Below are positions 1 to 6,080 of a stretch of 8,370 nucleotides of DNA, in pieces. Under the pieces are notes generated by a model, which ran no database searches, was not told the origin of the DNA, and saw only the letters and a program-made list of their open reading frames with translations. Position 1 is the stretch's first letter, and every line of letters begins with the position of its first letter. Source of the DNA: Oscillospiraceae bacterium (GTDB lineage Bacteria; Bacillota; Clostridia; Oscillospirales; Ruminococcaceae); NCBI GenBank assembly GCA_014796735.1, contig JAAVIG010000184.1, positions 1-8,370 on the forward strand, read 5' to 3'. The position numbers and the translations under genes were made by a program.

Positions 1-229
1 CGAGCGGAAATCAATCTGATATTCGGATTACGCTCTGCGTATACAACGAATAGTACCTCATTTGCCAAACCGATCGTTATATATCGATCTTCTTCAATAC
101 TATGAACCTCATCATAAATTTCTATTCGATTTACATCATTGAAAACCTTTGCTGCTGTTTCAAATGCAATACCGTGTTTTTTAAATTTAACTTTGCCTTT
201 TTTTCATCCCATTCAAAATTCAGTATCAT
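1..229 (-). pseudogene. brnT: BrnT-family toxin (type II toxin-antitoxin), frameshifted and cut by the window edge
   Basis: BrnT toxins are small RelE-fold ribonucleases that inhibit translation and are neutralised by BrnA, normally encoded directly downstream. Reading from the ATG at 229 gives MILNFEWDEKKAKLNL, the usual BrnT opening (F-E-W-D-E-x-K). The frame then fails at a run of six adenines (plus-strand T177-182) and stops at 131-133 after 32 codons. Adding one adenine restores KHGIAFETAAKVFNDV, then DRYITIGLANEV, VVYAER and IRLISA up to base 1. These are the family's KHG-F, R-x-I-x-IG, VVYxER and R-I-S-A-R boxes in the correct order. About 77 residues are visible of a family length near 90 to 95, so the C-terminus and any brnA lie beyond the left edge. 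The ATG is the first possible start because a stop codon immediately precedes it in frame. AAGGTG lies about 15 bases upstream, which is rather far. The defect could be a real mutation, an assembly error in a homopolymer, or a slippage site. The family call is firm from the motifs; whether the gene is truly dead is not known. Confidence 0.85.
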
Positions 230-277
230 TTATCAATCTCTTTTCACCTTTTAAACTTTAGACAATCTACAGTTTTT

Positions 278-306
278 ATTATAACATTTTTTTGAAGATT
301 TAACAA
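278..306 (-). promoter_or_regulatory. Sigma-A-type promoter for the brnT locus
   Basis: On the minus strand TTGTTA (301-306) is followed after exactly 17 bases by a perfect TATAAT (278-283). Transcription would start near base 271, about 40 bases before the brnT start codon. It begins just past the stop codon of the methyltransferase gene and points away from it, so the toxin locus is likely its own unit. BrnTA operons are generally repressed by BrnA at such a promoter, but I see no convincing operator palindrome. The call rests on sequence match alone. Confidence 0.7.
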
Positions 307-341
307 TAGTTTATTTTGCAAATCAATAAAAAATCAAAATA

Positions 342-1355
342 TTACCCCATTATTACCTCGCTGTCAAAAAACTTCTCCTGAAATTCAACTGCCCTTTCTA
401 TTTCATCTTTTGTGAACCTGCACCCGTCTTTAGCGACTATCCATTTATCCTCAACGTCGTTAAATCGGTGAACGACAGCAACGATTTCGCCCTTAAACTC
501 GCTTACCGCCTTATCCTCACCGAGATAATAAACGTCCTGCTCAGCGCCGTCTCCCGCGATCACGCCCTCGACATAACCGTAATTAACGGGATAATAAAGG
601 TTTTTTACCTTAGGATGAACGCTGCCTAAGGGTCTGTCAATTTTGCCCGATACGGTTTTTCCTATAATATCCGAAAAATCGATATGGCTATCCTGCTTTT
701 TAAGCCGCGCCCTTATATGGTAGTGAGTGCCTTTTTGCAAATTCGCCTTTGCCAGACATTTGTCAACATGGCTGACGCTGATAAGCTCGAAATCGGGTTC
801 AAACAGTCTTTTTATATCCTCCAGATCCACATAGAAATGCGGAATATCCTTTTCGGGGCCATCATCCGTTTTAATGACGGTATTTTCATCGATCCTTGGA
901 TAGTTTGCTTCCCTGAAAGACCACGCCGATTTTGAACAAAGGGTCAAAAATATCTCCCCGTCGGGCTTCATAATTTCCTTTATTTTATTAAGTATCCTGT
1001 GAAAACCCTCCGTATCGGTATGTGAAATAGCGTTGTAGGAAAAAATACAATCAAAGGAATTTTCACGGTAAGGCAAATTCAGCATATCACAAACATTTGA
1101 AGTAATTATGACATTTTCCCGCTTTTCGGCTTCACGAAGCTTTTTTACGGCGTATTCGGAAATATCCGCGGCGGTTACCTTAAAGCCGTTTTTTGCGAAC
1201 AGCAGAGCGTGTCTGCCGAGACCGCAGCCTAAATCCAGCACCGAGCGCTTTCCCTGCTTTTTCCAGTTTTCGCAGTAAAAATAGCTTTCCTCGCAGGGTT
1301 CAAGCCATATTGTATTATCGGCGCTTTCCCAATTCCAACCCTTTGATTCGACCAT
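342..1355 (-). CDS. Class I SAM-dependent methyltransferase fused to an inorganic-pyrophosphatase-like domain
   Basis: This 337-residue protein appears to have two domains. Residues about 36-140 form a Rossmann-type methyltransferase: motif I is VLDLGCGLGRHA (39-50), the acidic end of strand 2 is TAADIS (61-66), and LPYRENSFDCIFSYNAISH (94-112) and MKPDGEIFLT (129-138) match the later motifs. Residues about 226-336 resemble small family I inorganic pyrophosphatase-like proteins of Firmicutes: IDRPLGSVHPK (239-249), YPVNYGYVEG (255-264), GDGAEQDVYYLG (268-279) and HRFNDVEDKWIVA (296-308). The NYGY and D-x-x-x-x-D-V elements resemble those around the metal site of E. coli Ppa. The methyl acceptor cannot be told; a small molecule is as likely as a macromolecule. 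The ATG is set by AAGGAGGATCGT immediately upstream, a near-perfect ribosome binding site. The gene follows the HAD phosphatase after 27 bases and is probably cotranscribed with it. Domain calls are confident; pyrophosphatase activity is inference. Confidence 0.85.
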   Translation of the reverse strand: MVESKGWNWESADNTIWLEPCEESYFYCENWKKQGKRSVLDLGCGLGRHALLFAKNGFKVTAADISEYAVKKLREAEKRENVIITSNVCDMLNLPYRENSFDCIFSYNAISHTDTEGFHRILNKIKEIMKPDGEIFLTLCSKSAWSFREANYPRIDENTVIKTDDGPEKDIPHFYVDLEDIKRLFEPDFELISVSHVDKCLAKANLQKGTHYHIRARLKKQDSHIDFSDIIGKTVSGKIDRPLGSVHPKVKNLYYPVNYGYVEGVIAGDGAEQDVYYLGEDKAVSEFKGEIVAVVHRFNDVEDKWIVAKDGCRFTKDEIERAVEFQEKFFDSEVIMG

Positions 1356-1382
1356 ACGATCCTCCTTTTTTAAAAAAACACT

Positions 1383-2192
1383 TTACATATTCTCTATATA
1401 CTCTATAACCTCCGAAATAGCCCCGCTGTTATTATCGCAAACCACCAAATCCGCCGCGTCCTTTGCCGCCTGCTGCGCCGAGCCTACCGCAACGCCCAAG
1501 CTTGCCTGTTCTATCAGCTCAATATCGTTGTTATAGTCTCCCACTCCCACGGTAAAAGCGTTCTCTTTTTCCATAAGCTCCAGCAGTCTTTGAAATCCGC
1601 TGCCCTTGTTCACACCCAGAGGCAGCATTTCAAAATAGTGATTTTCACTTCTGACCCAGTGTGCGGCGTTTATGTAATCGGGTCTTTCATTTACAAAATC
1701 TATTATATTCTGTATGGTTTCGGGAGGATAAGCGATCAGCATTTTAAGCCAGCTTTCCTCGTCTATCTCGTCGACCTTGCACATAAAGGGCTGTACGTTT
1801 TCCAAAGCAAGGTGTTCTCTTTCAATTCGGTTTATGGAGGGAACATACACCCTGTCGCGGCACAAGATCTCTATCGCAATATCGGGAAAAGCCTTTATAA
1901 GCTCCTTAGCTATCTCCTTTGTGGAATCAGGAAGCTTGCTGTGCCACAAAAATTTATCCACCTTAAAGTCATAAACCGCCGAACCGTTAAAAATAACGGC
2001 GGGAACGTCCAATCCGACCCTTTCGGCAATGGGCTTCGCCATTGAATAGCCCCGTCCCGTCGCAAGAGTGAAAATTCCGCCGCCCTCTCTGAAACGGTTT
2101 ATAGCTTCCATATCGCGGGGCAGTATTTTCTTTTCGTCCGTAACCAACGTACCGTCAATATCGGTCATTATTATAACGTTTTCAAACTTCAT
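1383..2192 (-). CDS. Cof-type HAD-IIB family phosphatase
   Basis: This is a 269-residue haloacid-dehalogenase hydrolase of the Cof/YidA class. These are Mg-dependent phosphatases acting on sugar phosphates, phosphorylated cofactors such as FMN or PLP, or similar metabolites. Motif I is DIDGTL with the nucleophile D11 and acid-base D13. Motif II is LATGR (43-47). The motif III lysine is in GVNKGSG (K196). Motif IV is GVGDYNND (216-223), supplying the metal-binding aspartates. The residues between about 80 and 190 would form the C2B cap that selects the substrate. Length is typical. AGAGGAT lies a few bases before the ATG and supports the start. The gene stands 79 bases downstream of the pseudouridine synthase, so it may be read through from the operon or have a weak promoter of its own. 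The substrate cannot be predicted because members of this family are promiscuous. Confidence 0.92.
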   Translation of the reverse strand: MKFENVIIMTDIDGTLVTDEKKILPRDMEAINRFREGGGIFTLATGRGYSMAKPIAERVGLDVPAVIFNGSAVYDFKVDKFLWHSKLPDSTKEIAKELIKAFPDIAIEILCRDRVYVPSINRIEREHLALENVQPFMCKVDEIDEESWLKMLIAYPPETIQNIIDFVNERPDYINAAHWVRSENHYFEMLPLGVNKGSGFQRLLELMEKENAFTVGVGDYNNDIELIEQASLGVAVGSAQQAAKDAADLVVCDNNSGAISEVIEYIENM

Positions 2193-2246
2193 CTTATCCT
2201 CTTTTGTTTTTTATATATTTATAAACGTCGCGTAAATTATCCGCAG

Positions 2247-2275
2247 CATATTTTAAAAAAAGCTGCAACAGTCAA
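2247..2275 (-). promoter_or_regulatory. Weak candidate promoter for the HAD phosphatase gene
   Basis: TTGACT (2270-2275, five of six matches) overlaps the stop codon of the pseudouridine synthase gene and is followed after 17 bases by AATATG (2247-2252), a poor -10 match. The 79-base gap here is the longest between intact genes in the window, which leaves room for a promoter, but read-through from lspA-rluD is equally possible. Confidence 0.25.
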
Positions 2276-3180
2276 TTTACCGCGCCGTTCCTTATATTCC
2301 TCAGCATTTTTTCAAAGTACTCGGGCAGCTCAGAGGTAAAAAACAAGCTTTCTCCCGTAACAGGATGTACAAATCCGATCTCGCGGGCATGCAGGCACTG
2401 TCCTTCCAGCCACTTGGGTCTTCCGTCGCCGTACACTTGATCTCCCGCGACGGGGTGTCCTATATACGCCATATGGACTCTTATCTGATGAGTTCTTCCC
2501 GTTTCAAGCGTAAGCCTTAGGTGAGAGTATTTACCGTAATTTCCCACAACCTCAAAGCGTGTTCTTGCTTCCCTGCCCTCCTGTGAAACGGCCATTTTCT
2601 TTCGGTCGATCCTATGCCGTGCCAAAGGCGCGTCTACAACGCCGTTTTCCTTTACCCCGCCCGAAACCACTGCCTCATATCTTCTGGTGAAGCTGTGGCA
2701 CCTTATCTGCTCGGCAAGGCCGTTGTGGGCGGTATCGTTCTTTGCCACTATCAGCAATCCGCTGGTGTCCTTGTCTATTCTGTGTACTATCCCGGGGCGG
2801 ATAACTCCGTTTATCCCCGAAAGGCTGTCTTTGCAGTGATACATCAGGGCGTTGACCAAAGTCCCCGAATAGTGACCGGGCGCGGGGTGTACCACCATAC
2901 CCTTGGGCTTGTTCACCACAAGCAGGTCATTGTCCTCATATACTATGTTCAAGGGAATGTTTTCGGCGGTTATTTCAAGCTCCTCCGCTTCGGGCAATTC
3001 CGCTTCTATAATATCTCCGATCTTAAGCCTGCTGTTTTTGCCGCAGGTCTTCCCGTTTACGGTGCAGTCTCCTTTTTCAAGCAGACTTGCCGCTAACGAG
3101 CGGGAAAGCTCCGAATGTTCCGAAATATACTTATCCGCTCTTGCGCCGTCTTCATTCACCGTTAAATTAAGCCTGCCCAT
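2272..3180 (-). CDS. rluD: RluA/RluD-family 23S rRNA pseudouridine synthase (YlyB type)
   Basis: This 302-residue enzyme converts selected uridines of large-subunit rRNA to pseudouridine. An S4 RNA-binding domain occupies about residues 13-60 (ADKYISEHSELSRSLAASLL, then the GD turn at 55-56). The catalytic domain follows: VVNKPKGMVVHPAPG (88-102), then GIVHRIDKDTSGLL (130-143) with the catalytic aspartate D136, then GRTHQIRVHMAYIGHPVAGD (228-247). These are the family's signature blocks. The start codon lies inside the 3' end of lspA (14-base overlap) with AGGG close upstream, so the two are translationally linked. The lspA-ylyB pairing is conserved in Bacillus, which favours orthology with YlyB. 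The exact uridine target (the helix 69 sites of RluD or another) is inferred from family membership, not seen. Confidence 0.93.
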   Translation of the reverse strand: MGRLNLTVNEDGARADKYISEHSELSRSLAASLLEKGDCTVNGKTCGKNSRLKIGDIIEAELPEAEELEITAENIPLNIVYEDNDLLVVNKPKGMVVHPAPGHYSGTLVNALMYHCKDSLSGINGVIRPGIVHRIDKDTSGLLIVAKNDTAHNGLAEQIRCHSFTRRYEAVVSGGVKENGVVDAPLARHRIDRKKMAVSQEGREARTRFEVVGNYGKYSHLRLTLETGRTHQIRVHMAYIGHPVAGDQVYGDGRPKWLEGQCLHAREIGFVHPVTGESLFFTSELPEYFEKMLRNIRNGAVN

Positions 3181-3865
3181 TATCCCTTTGCTTTTCCTCT
3201 TTTTTTCTTATTTCCGCTTTGATCGGCGCGTCCGAATTTTTTACATTTTCATTTTCCGAAGCAGCGTTTAATTCCGCTTTATTGTTTTCCGACAAGTTAT
3301 TTGAAAAATTGACCTCCGATGCTTTTCCGTCACCGTTCTCCGAATCCGCGTTACTCTCGGAAGCACCCTCCGCAAGCGCCTTTCTTTTCTTTTCCTTTGA
3401 TACCCTGACCTCCTCCAGAATGTAGAAGAAAACAAGCAGCAGCGTTCCCGTGACCGCACAAATATCCGCGAAGTTAAAGACGGCAAATTTAATGATCCTT
3501 ACGTCAATGAAATCCACCACATACCCGTTGGCGACTCTGTCGATAAGGTTTCCAATGCCGCCCGAGATGATAAGCGAAAAGCACCATATAAAAGAGGTTT
3601 TTTTAATGCGTTTTGTCAACATCAATATAATAACCCCCAATATAACTATGGAGGTTAATATAATTAAAAATAATTGTTTATCCTTCAGAATACTGAAAGC
3701 CGCTCCGGTATTCTGCTGGTAGGTAAGATTGAGCCATTCCTTATCGTCAATGCTTATGAGATTAACACTGCCCTCGGGCATAATAAAAGTAACCGCCAGC
3801 CATTTTGTAAGCTGATCTATCACCACAAGCACCGCTGCCACAGCTAAAGCAATATACGTCATCAT
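3167..3865 (-). CDS. lspA: Lipoprotein signal peptidase (signal peptidase II) with a long hydrophilic C-terminal tail
   Basis: LspA is a membrane aspartyl protease that cuts signal peptides from diacylated prolipoproteins. The first 151 residues are a standard enzyme with four hydrophobic segments (about 3-28, 65-84, 91-106 and 127-150). The family boxes are present: DQLTKW (17-22), NTGAAFS (52-58), GNLIDR (105-110), VVDFID (116-121) and FNFAD (130-134). By alignment to the E. coli enzyme the catalytic pair should be D118 and D134. From about residue 152 the protein continues for some 80 residues rich in Glu, Lys, Asn, Ser and Ala with no membrane segment; most LspA proteins end near 150-165. 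The tail is open in frame and overlaps the start of the next gene by 14 bases. GGGAAAG precedes two adjacent ATG codons (3865 and 3862), so the start could be one codon later. Confidence 0.93.
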   Translation of the reverse strand: MMTYIALAVAAVLVVIDQLTKWLAVTFIMPEGSVNLISIDDKEWLNLTYQQNTGAAFSILKDKQLFLIILTSIVILGVIILMLTKRIKKTSFIWCFSLIISGGIGNLIDRVANGYVVDFIDVRIIKFAVFNFADICAVTGTLLLVFFYILEEVRVSKEKKRKALAEGASESNADSENGDGKASEVNFSNNLSENNKAELNAASENENVKNSDAPIKAEIRKKEEKQRDNGQA

Positions 3866-3910
3866 CTTTCCCTTTTTCCGTTCACATTGTTTATATATTT
3901 TATTTAATGT

Positions 3911-4831
3911 TTATTCTTTGCTTTTGTTGTTATTTCCGAACTGAAGCTTTTCGTACTTTGATTTGCGCTTTGATTTATCAAACAAAGGGCTGCTTTCCTC
4001 GTACTCCTCAACCTCTTCGGCAACGGCTTCTTCCTCAAACACGGGCTTTGAAGCGATCTCGGTGGTCTTCTCCAAAAAAACCGCTTCGTTTTCCTTATTT
4101 ATTTTTTCAAGCTTTAATTCTTTTTCTTTCTTTTTCTCCTCAGACTTTGTCTCGGAAGCAGTCTCCTTTACAGGCTCAGCCGGCTTTGCGGGAGCGGCGG
4201 CGGTATCGGACTTGGCTTCTTCGGTAAACTTTACGGTATCCTTGGCGTTAAGTACAAATTCGTTGTTGCACCTTTCGGGGATCGAATTGACATACTCGAT
4301 ATGCTCCTGATAGCTCTTAAGCAGTCTTTCCATAAACGCCTTGCTTTCATCGCGTGTCTTGGCGAGGACAGACTCCTGCTTTCTTATCTCGGCTTCCATA
4401 TTAGCCTTTATCTCGGCGGACTTGCGTTCGCACTCCGCAACGATCTTTGTTTTTTCGGCATTTGCGTCTTCAACAAGCTTTTTCGCGTAAGCGTCCTTTT
4501 CCCTGACTCTCTCCTCGGCGTCCTTTACCATTCTTTCGGACATTTCCTTAGCCTCGGTCACCATCTTCTCCGATTTTTCCTTAGCGGCGGAAAGAACGGT
4601 GCTGCTCTGCTTCTGCGCGCCCAGAAGAGCTTCCTTTATGGCGTCCTCGTCGTTTCTGTACTCGCGTATCTTATCCGCAAGCACTTCCATTTTCTTTTCC
4701 TGCTCTTCGTTAAGCTTTTTCAGTTTGGCGAATTCTGCGGACACTTCCTGCAAAAAATCGTCAACCTCCTCCATTTTATAACCGTTAAAGCTTTTGTCGA
4801 ATTTTTTGTCCATTATATCCTTTGCTTCCAT
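3911..4831 (-). CDS. divIVA: DivIVA-family cell-division/polarity scaffold
   Basis: DivIVA assembles on strongly curved membrane at septa and poles and recruits division, cell-wall or chromosome partners. The N-terminal membrane-binding segment is clear: FDKSFNGYKMEEVDDFL (11-27) aligns with the Bacillus subtilis segment FTKSFRGYDEDEVNEFL. The membrane-inserting phenylalanine is kept (F15), while the adjacent arginine (R18 in B. subtilis) is asparagine here (N16). A long coiled coil runs from about residue 28 to 180, rich in Glu, Lys and Ala. Residues about 204-275 are a low-complexity Ala/Pro/Glu/Lys linker, followed by a charged end with SSPLFDKSKRKSKYEKLQF (280-298). At 306 residues it is much longer than the 164 of B. 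subtilis DivIVA. GGAGGAG lies five bases before the ATG. It follows ylmH after 13 bases, in the conserved order. Confidence 0.93.
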   Translation of the reverse strand: MEAKDIMDKKFDKSFNGYKMEEVDDFLQEVSAEFAKLKKLNEEQEKKMEVLADKIREYRNDEDAIKEALLGAQKQSSTVLSAAKEKSEKMVTEAKEMSERMVKDAEERVREKDAYAKKLVEDANAEKTKIVAECERKSAEIKANMEAEIRKQESVLAKTRDESKAFMERLLKSYQEHIEYVNSIPERCNNEFVLNAKDTVKFTEEAKSDTAAAPAKPAEPVKETASETKSEEKKKEKELKLEKINKENEAVFLEKTTEIASKPVFEEEAVAEEVEEYEESSPLFDKSKRKSKYEKLQFGNNNKSKE

Positions 4832-4844
4832 TGGACTCCTCCGT

Positions 4845-5594
4845 TTATTTATATTTTTTTATTAAAGCGTGATTTTTGCCTTTTTTTGTTTCACAGCCCA
4901 ACCGTGAAAAAATAAACTTGCCGTAACCCTTTACGGAAAAGCTTTCGCCTTCCTCTACGCTTTTAGAAGCGGAGCTAAGCTCTATTCCGCTCAAGATCAC
5001 GCCGCCCGATCTGATAAGTGCCGAAGCCTTTTCACGGCTTATTTTGCACGCCGCCGCCACCAAAACATCTATTCGTGATGAAGCAATGACCGCGGAAATT
5101 TCCTCAAACTCCTGCTGCGGCAATTGTATATTTATTCCCGCTTCCGATCTTACCCCGACCCTGCCAACCTTTTCGATCTCGGACGAAATCAAAGGCATCG
5201 CGTTTTTCGAGGCAAAAACCACCGCGCCGCCGCTTGTTACGGCAATATCGCCTATCTGATCTCTTTTCAGTCCGAGAGACATTAAAGCGCCCAAAAAATC
5301 GCGGTGAGTAAGCTTGTCCTTTTCGCGAAAGAAGAAAGTGACGGCCTCCAATGGAAAATTGTCATTTTCCTCAGCCGGAGCGGAAAACATTTTTCGCACC
5401 GCCGCCTCATGTCCTCCCCAAAAGCTGCATGTTACTCCCGCGGAATACGCTGCTGCTTCCGCAAGCCGCTGCTCTCTTTCGGTAAGAAAACCGCTGAAAC
5501 GAGGTGTGCGGATTTTCTCCCCAAGCACCGCCAGATCTTTTATATGACGGCAAAATTCCGTTTCCTCGGCATTAACGGGCTGAAAAGTCCTCAT
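4845..5594 (-). CDS. ylmH: YlmH-type S4-domain RNA-binding protein
   Basis: YlmH is known from Bacillus as an S4-domain protein that binds stalled large ribosomal subunits and takes part in ribosome-associated quality control. Its gene stands beside the division genes in most Firmicutes. The 249-residue protein has the family N-terminal region with THRDFLGALMSLGLKRDQIG (96-115), the typical YlmH block. The C-terminal S4 domain covers about residues 172-230 (SSRIDVLVAAACKISREKAS, 172-191, then VEEGESFSVKGYGKF, 213-227). The start ATG overlaps the sepF stop in an ATGA arrangement, so translation is coupled. In Bacillus a small membrane protein gene, ylmG, lies between sepF and ylmH; there is no room for it here. 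Family assignment is firm; the rescue role is taken from studied homologues. Confidence 0.9.
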   Translation of the reverse strand: MRTFQPVNAEETEFCRHIKDLAVLGEKIRTPRFSGFLTEREQRLAEAAAYSAGVTCSFWGGHEAAVRKMFSAPAEENDNFPLEAVTFFFREKDKLTHRDFLGALMSLGLKRDQIGDIAVTSGGAVVFASKNAMPLISSEIEKVGRVGVRSEAGINIQLPQQEFEEISAVIASSRIDVLVAAACKISREKASALIRSGGVILSGIELSSASKSVEEGESFSVKGYGKFIFSRLGCETKKGKNHALIKKYK

Positions 5595-6046
5595 TGCATA
5601 ATGTCGCTTCCCAGCTCTTCAAGAAGATCTCCCGAAATATCCACGTTATAGGGCACAAGTATATATGATGTATTCGCAATACGCTTCAGCTCGCCGTCCG
5701 CCGCATACGCAACGCCTGCCAGAAAGTCGATAAGACGGTTTGCCACGTCCTTGTTCGTATTGTCAAGATTAAGTACTATCGCTTTTTTGTTTTTGAAATG
5801 ATCCGCGATCTCCACAACATCATTGAATCTTTCCGCTTTGAACACGATTACCTGAAGTCTTGTGGTTGCAGGGATATTCAGCACCTTACCCGACTTTGGC
5901 GCACTTGTGATATTTGAAGAGCGTTTAAAACTGAAATCGTCTTCCACACTTCCGCCTTCGTCAATATCATCGTTTTCATTGTAATCAAAGTCGTCGTCCT
6001 CTTCCTCATAGCCCACAAATTTTTTCAAGGAATTTACTAATCCCAT
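5591..6046 (-). CDS. sepF: Cell-division protein SepF
   Basis: SepF is a membrane-bound FtsZ anchor that bundles and aligns FtsZ filaments at the division site. From the ATG at 6046 the product is 151 residues. It begins MGLVNSLKKFVGYEEE, an amphipathic membrane-binding helix followed by a very acidic linker (about 14-40) and the globular SepF core (about 62-145). The core includes LQVIVFKAERFNDVVEIADH (64-83), VLNLDNT (91-97) and RLIDFLAGVAYAADGELKRI (104-123), then the closing NVDISGD. A longer reading from GTG at 6076 adds ten residues. It is unlikely, because it would place extra sequence before the membrane helix and because AGAAAGGA sits nine bases before the inner ATG. Its 3' end overlaps ylmH by four bases. 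Confidence 0.94.
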   Translation of the reverse strand: MGLVNSLKKFVGYEEEDDDFDYNENDDIDEGGSVEDDFSFKRSSNITSAPKSGKVLNIPATTRLQVIVFKAERFNDVVEIADHFKNKKAIVLNLDNTNKDVANRLIDFLAGVAYAADGELKRIANTSYILVPYNVDISGDLLEELGSDIMQ

Positions 6047-6055
6047 TTTTTTCAA

Positions 6056-6063
6056 TCCTTTCT
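6056..6063 (-). promoter_or_regulatory. Ribosome binding site that fixes the sepF start
   Basis: AGAAAGGA on the minus strand lies nine bases before the ATG at 6046 and inside the longer GTG-started reading. It favours the shorter SepF, which starts with the membrane-binding helix as in other Firmicutes. Confidence 0.75.
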
Positions 6064-6080
6064 GAAAGCGGTTCACGCTT

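Noticed and set aside
251..260. TAAA-G-TTTA palindrome downstream of the brnT promoter, considered as a BrnA operator
   Set aside because: It is short and in very A/T-rich sequence, so chance is a sufficient explanation.
301..341. Terminator after the methyltransferase gene
   Set aside because: The stretch is A/T-rich but forms no stable G+C stem on either strand.
1590..2045. 151-codon plus-strand frame opposite the HAD phosphatase
   Set aside because: No motif or start signal was seen; the opposite strand encodes all HAD motifs in order.
2243..2266. Stem-loop GCAGC/GCTGC after the pseudouridine synthase gene, considered as a terminator
   Set aside because: The stem is only five base pairs with a 14-base loop and no uridine tract follows it on the minus strand.
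2614..3096. 160-codon plus-strand frame opposite the pseudouridine synthase
   Set aside because: It is the antisense shadow of a strongly supported gene, with no family resemblance or ribosome binding site.
4301..4915. 204-codon open frame on the plus strand
   Set aside because: It runs opposite to divIVA and the end of ylmH, has no recognisable motif, and its Leu/Phe/Cys-rich composition is what results from the antisense of a Lys/Glu-rich coiled coil.
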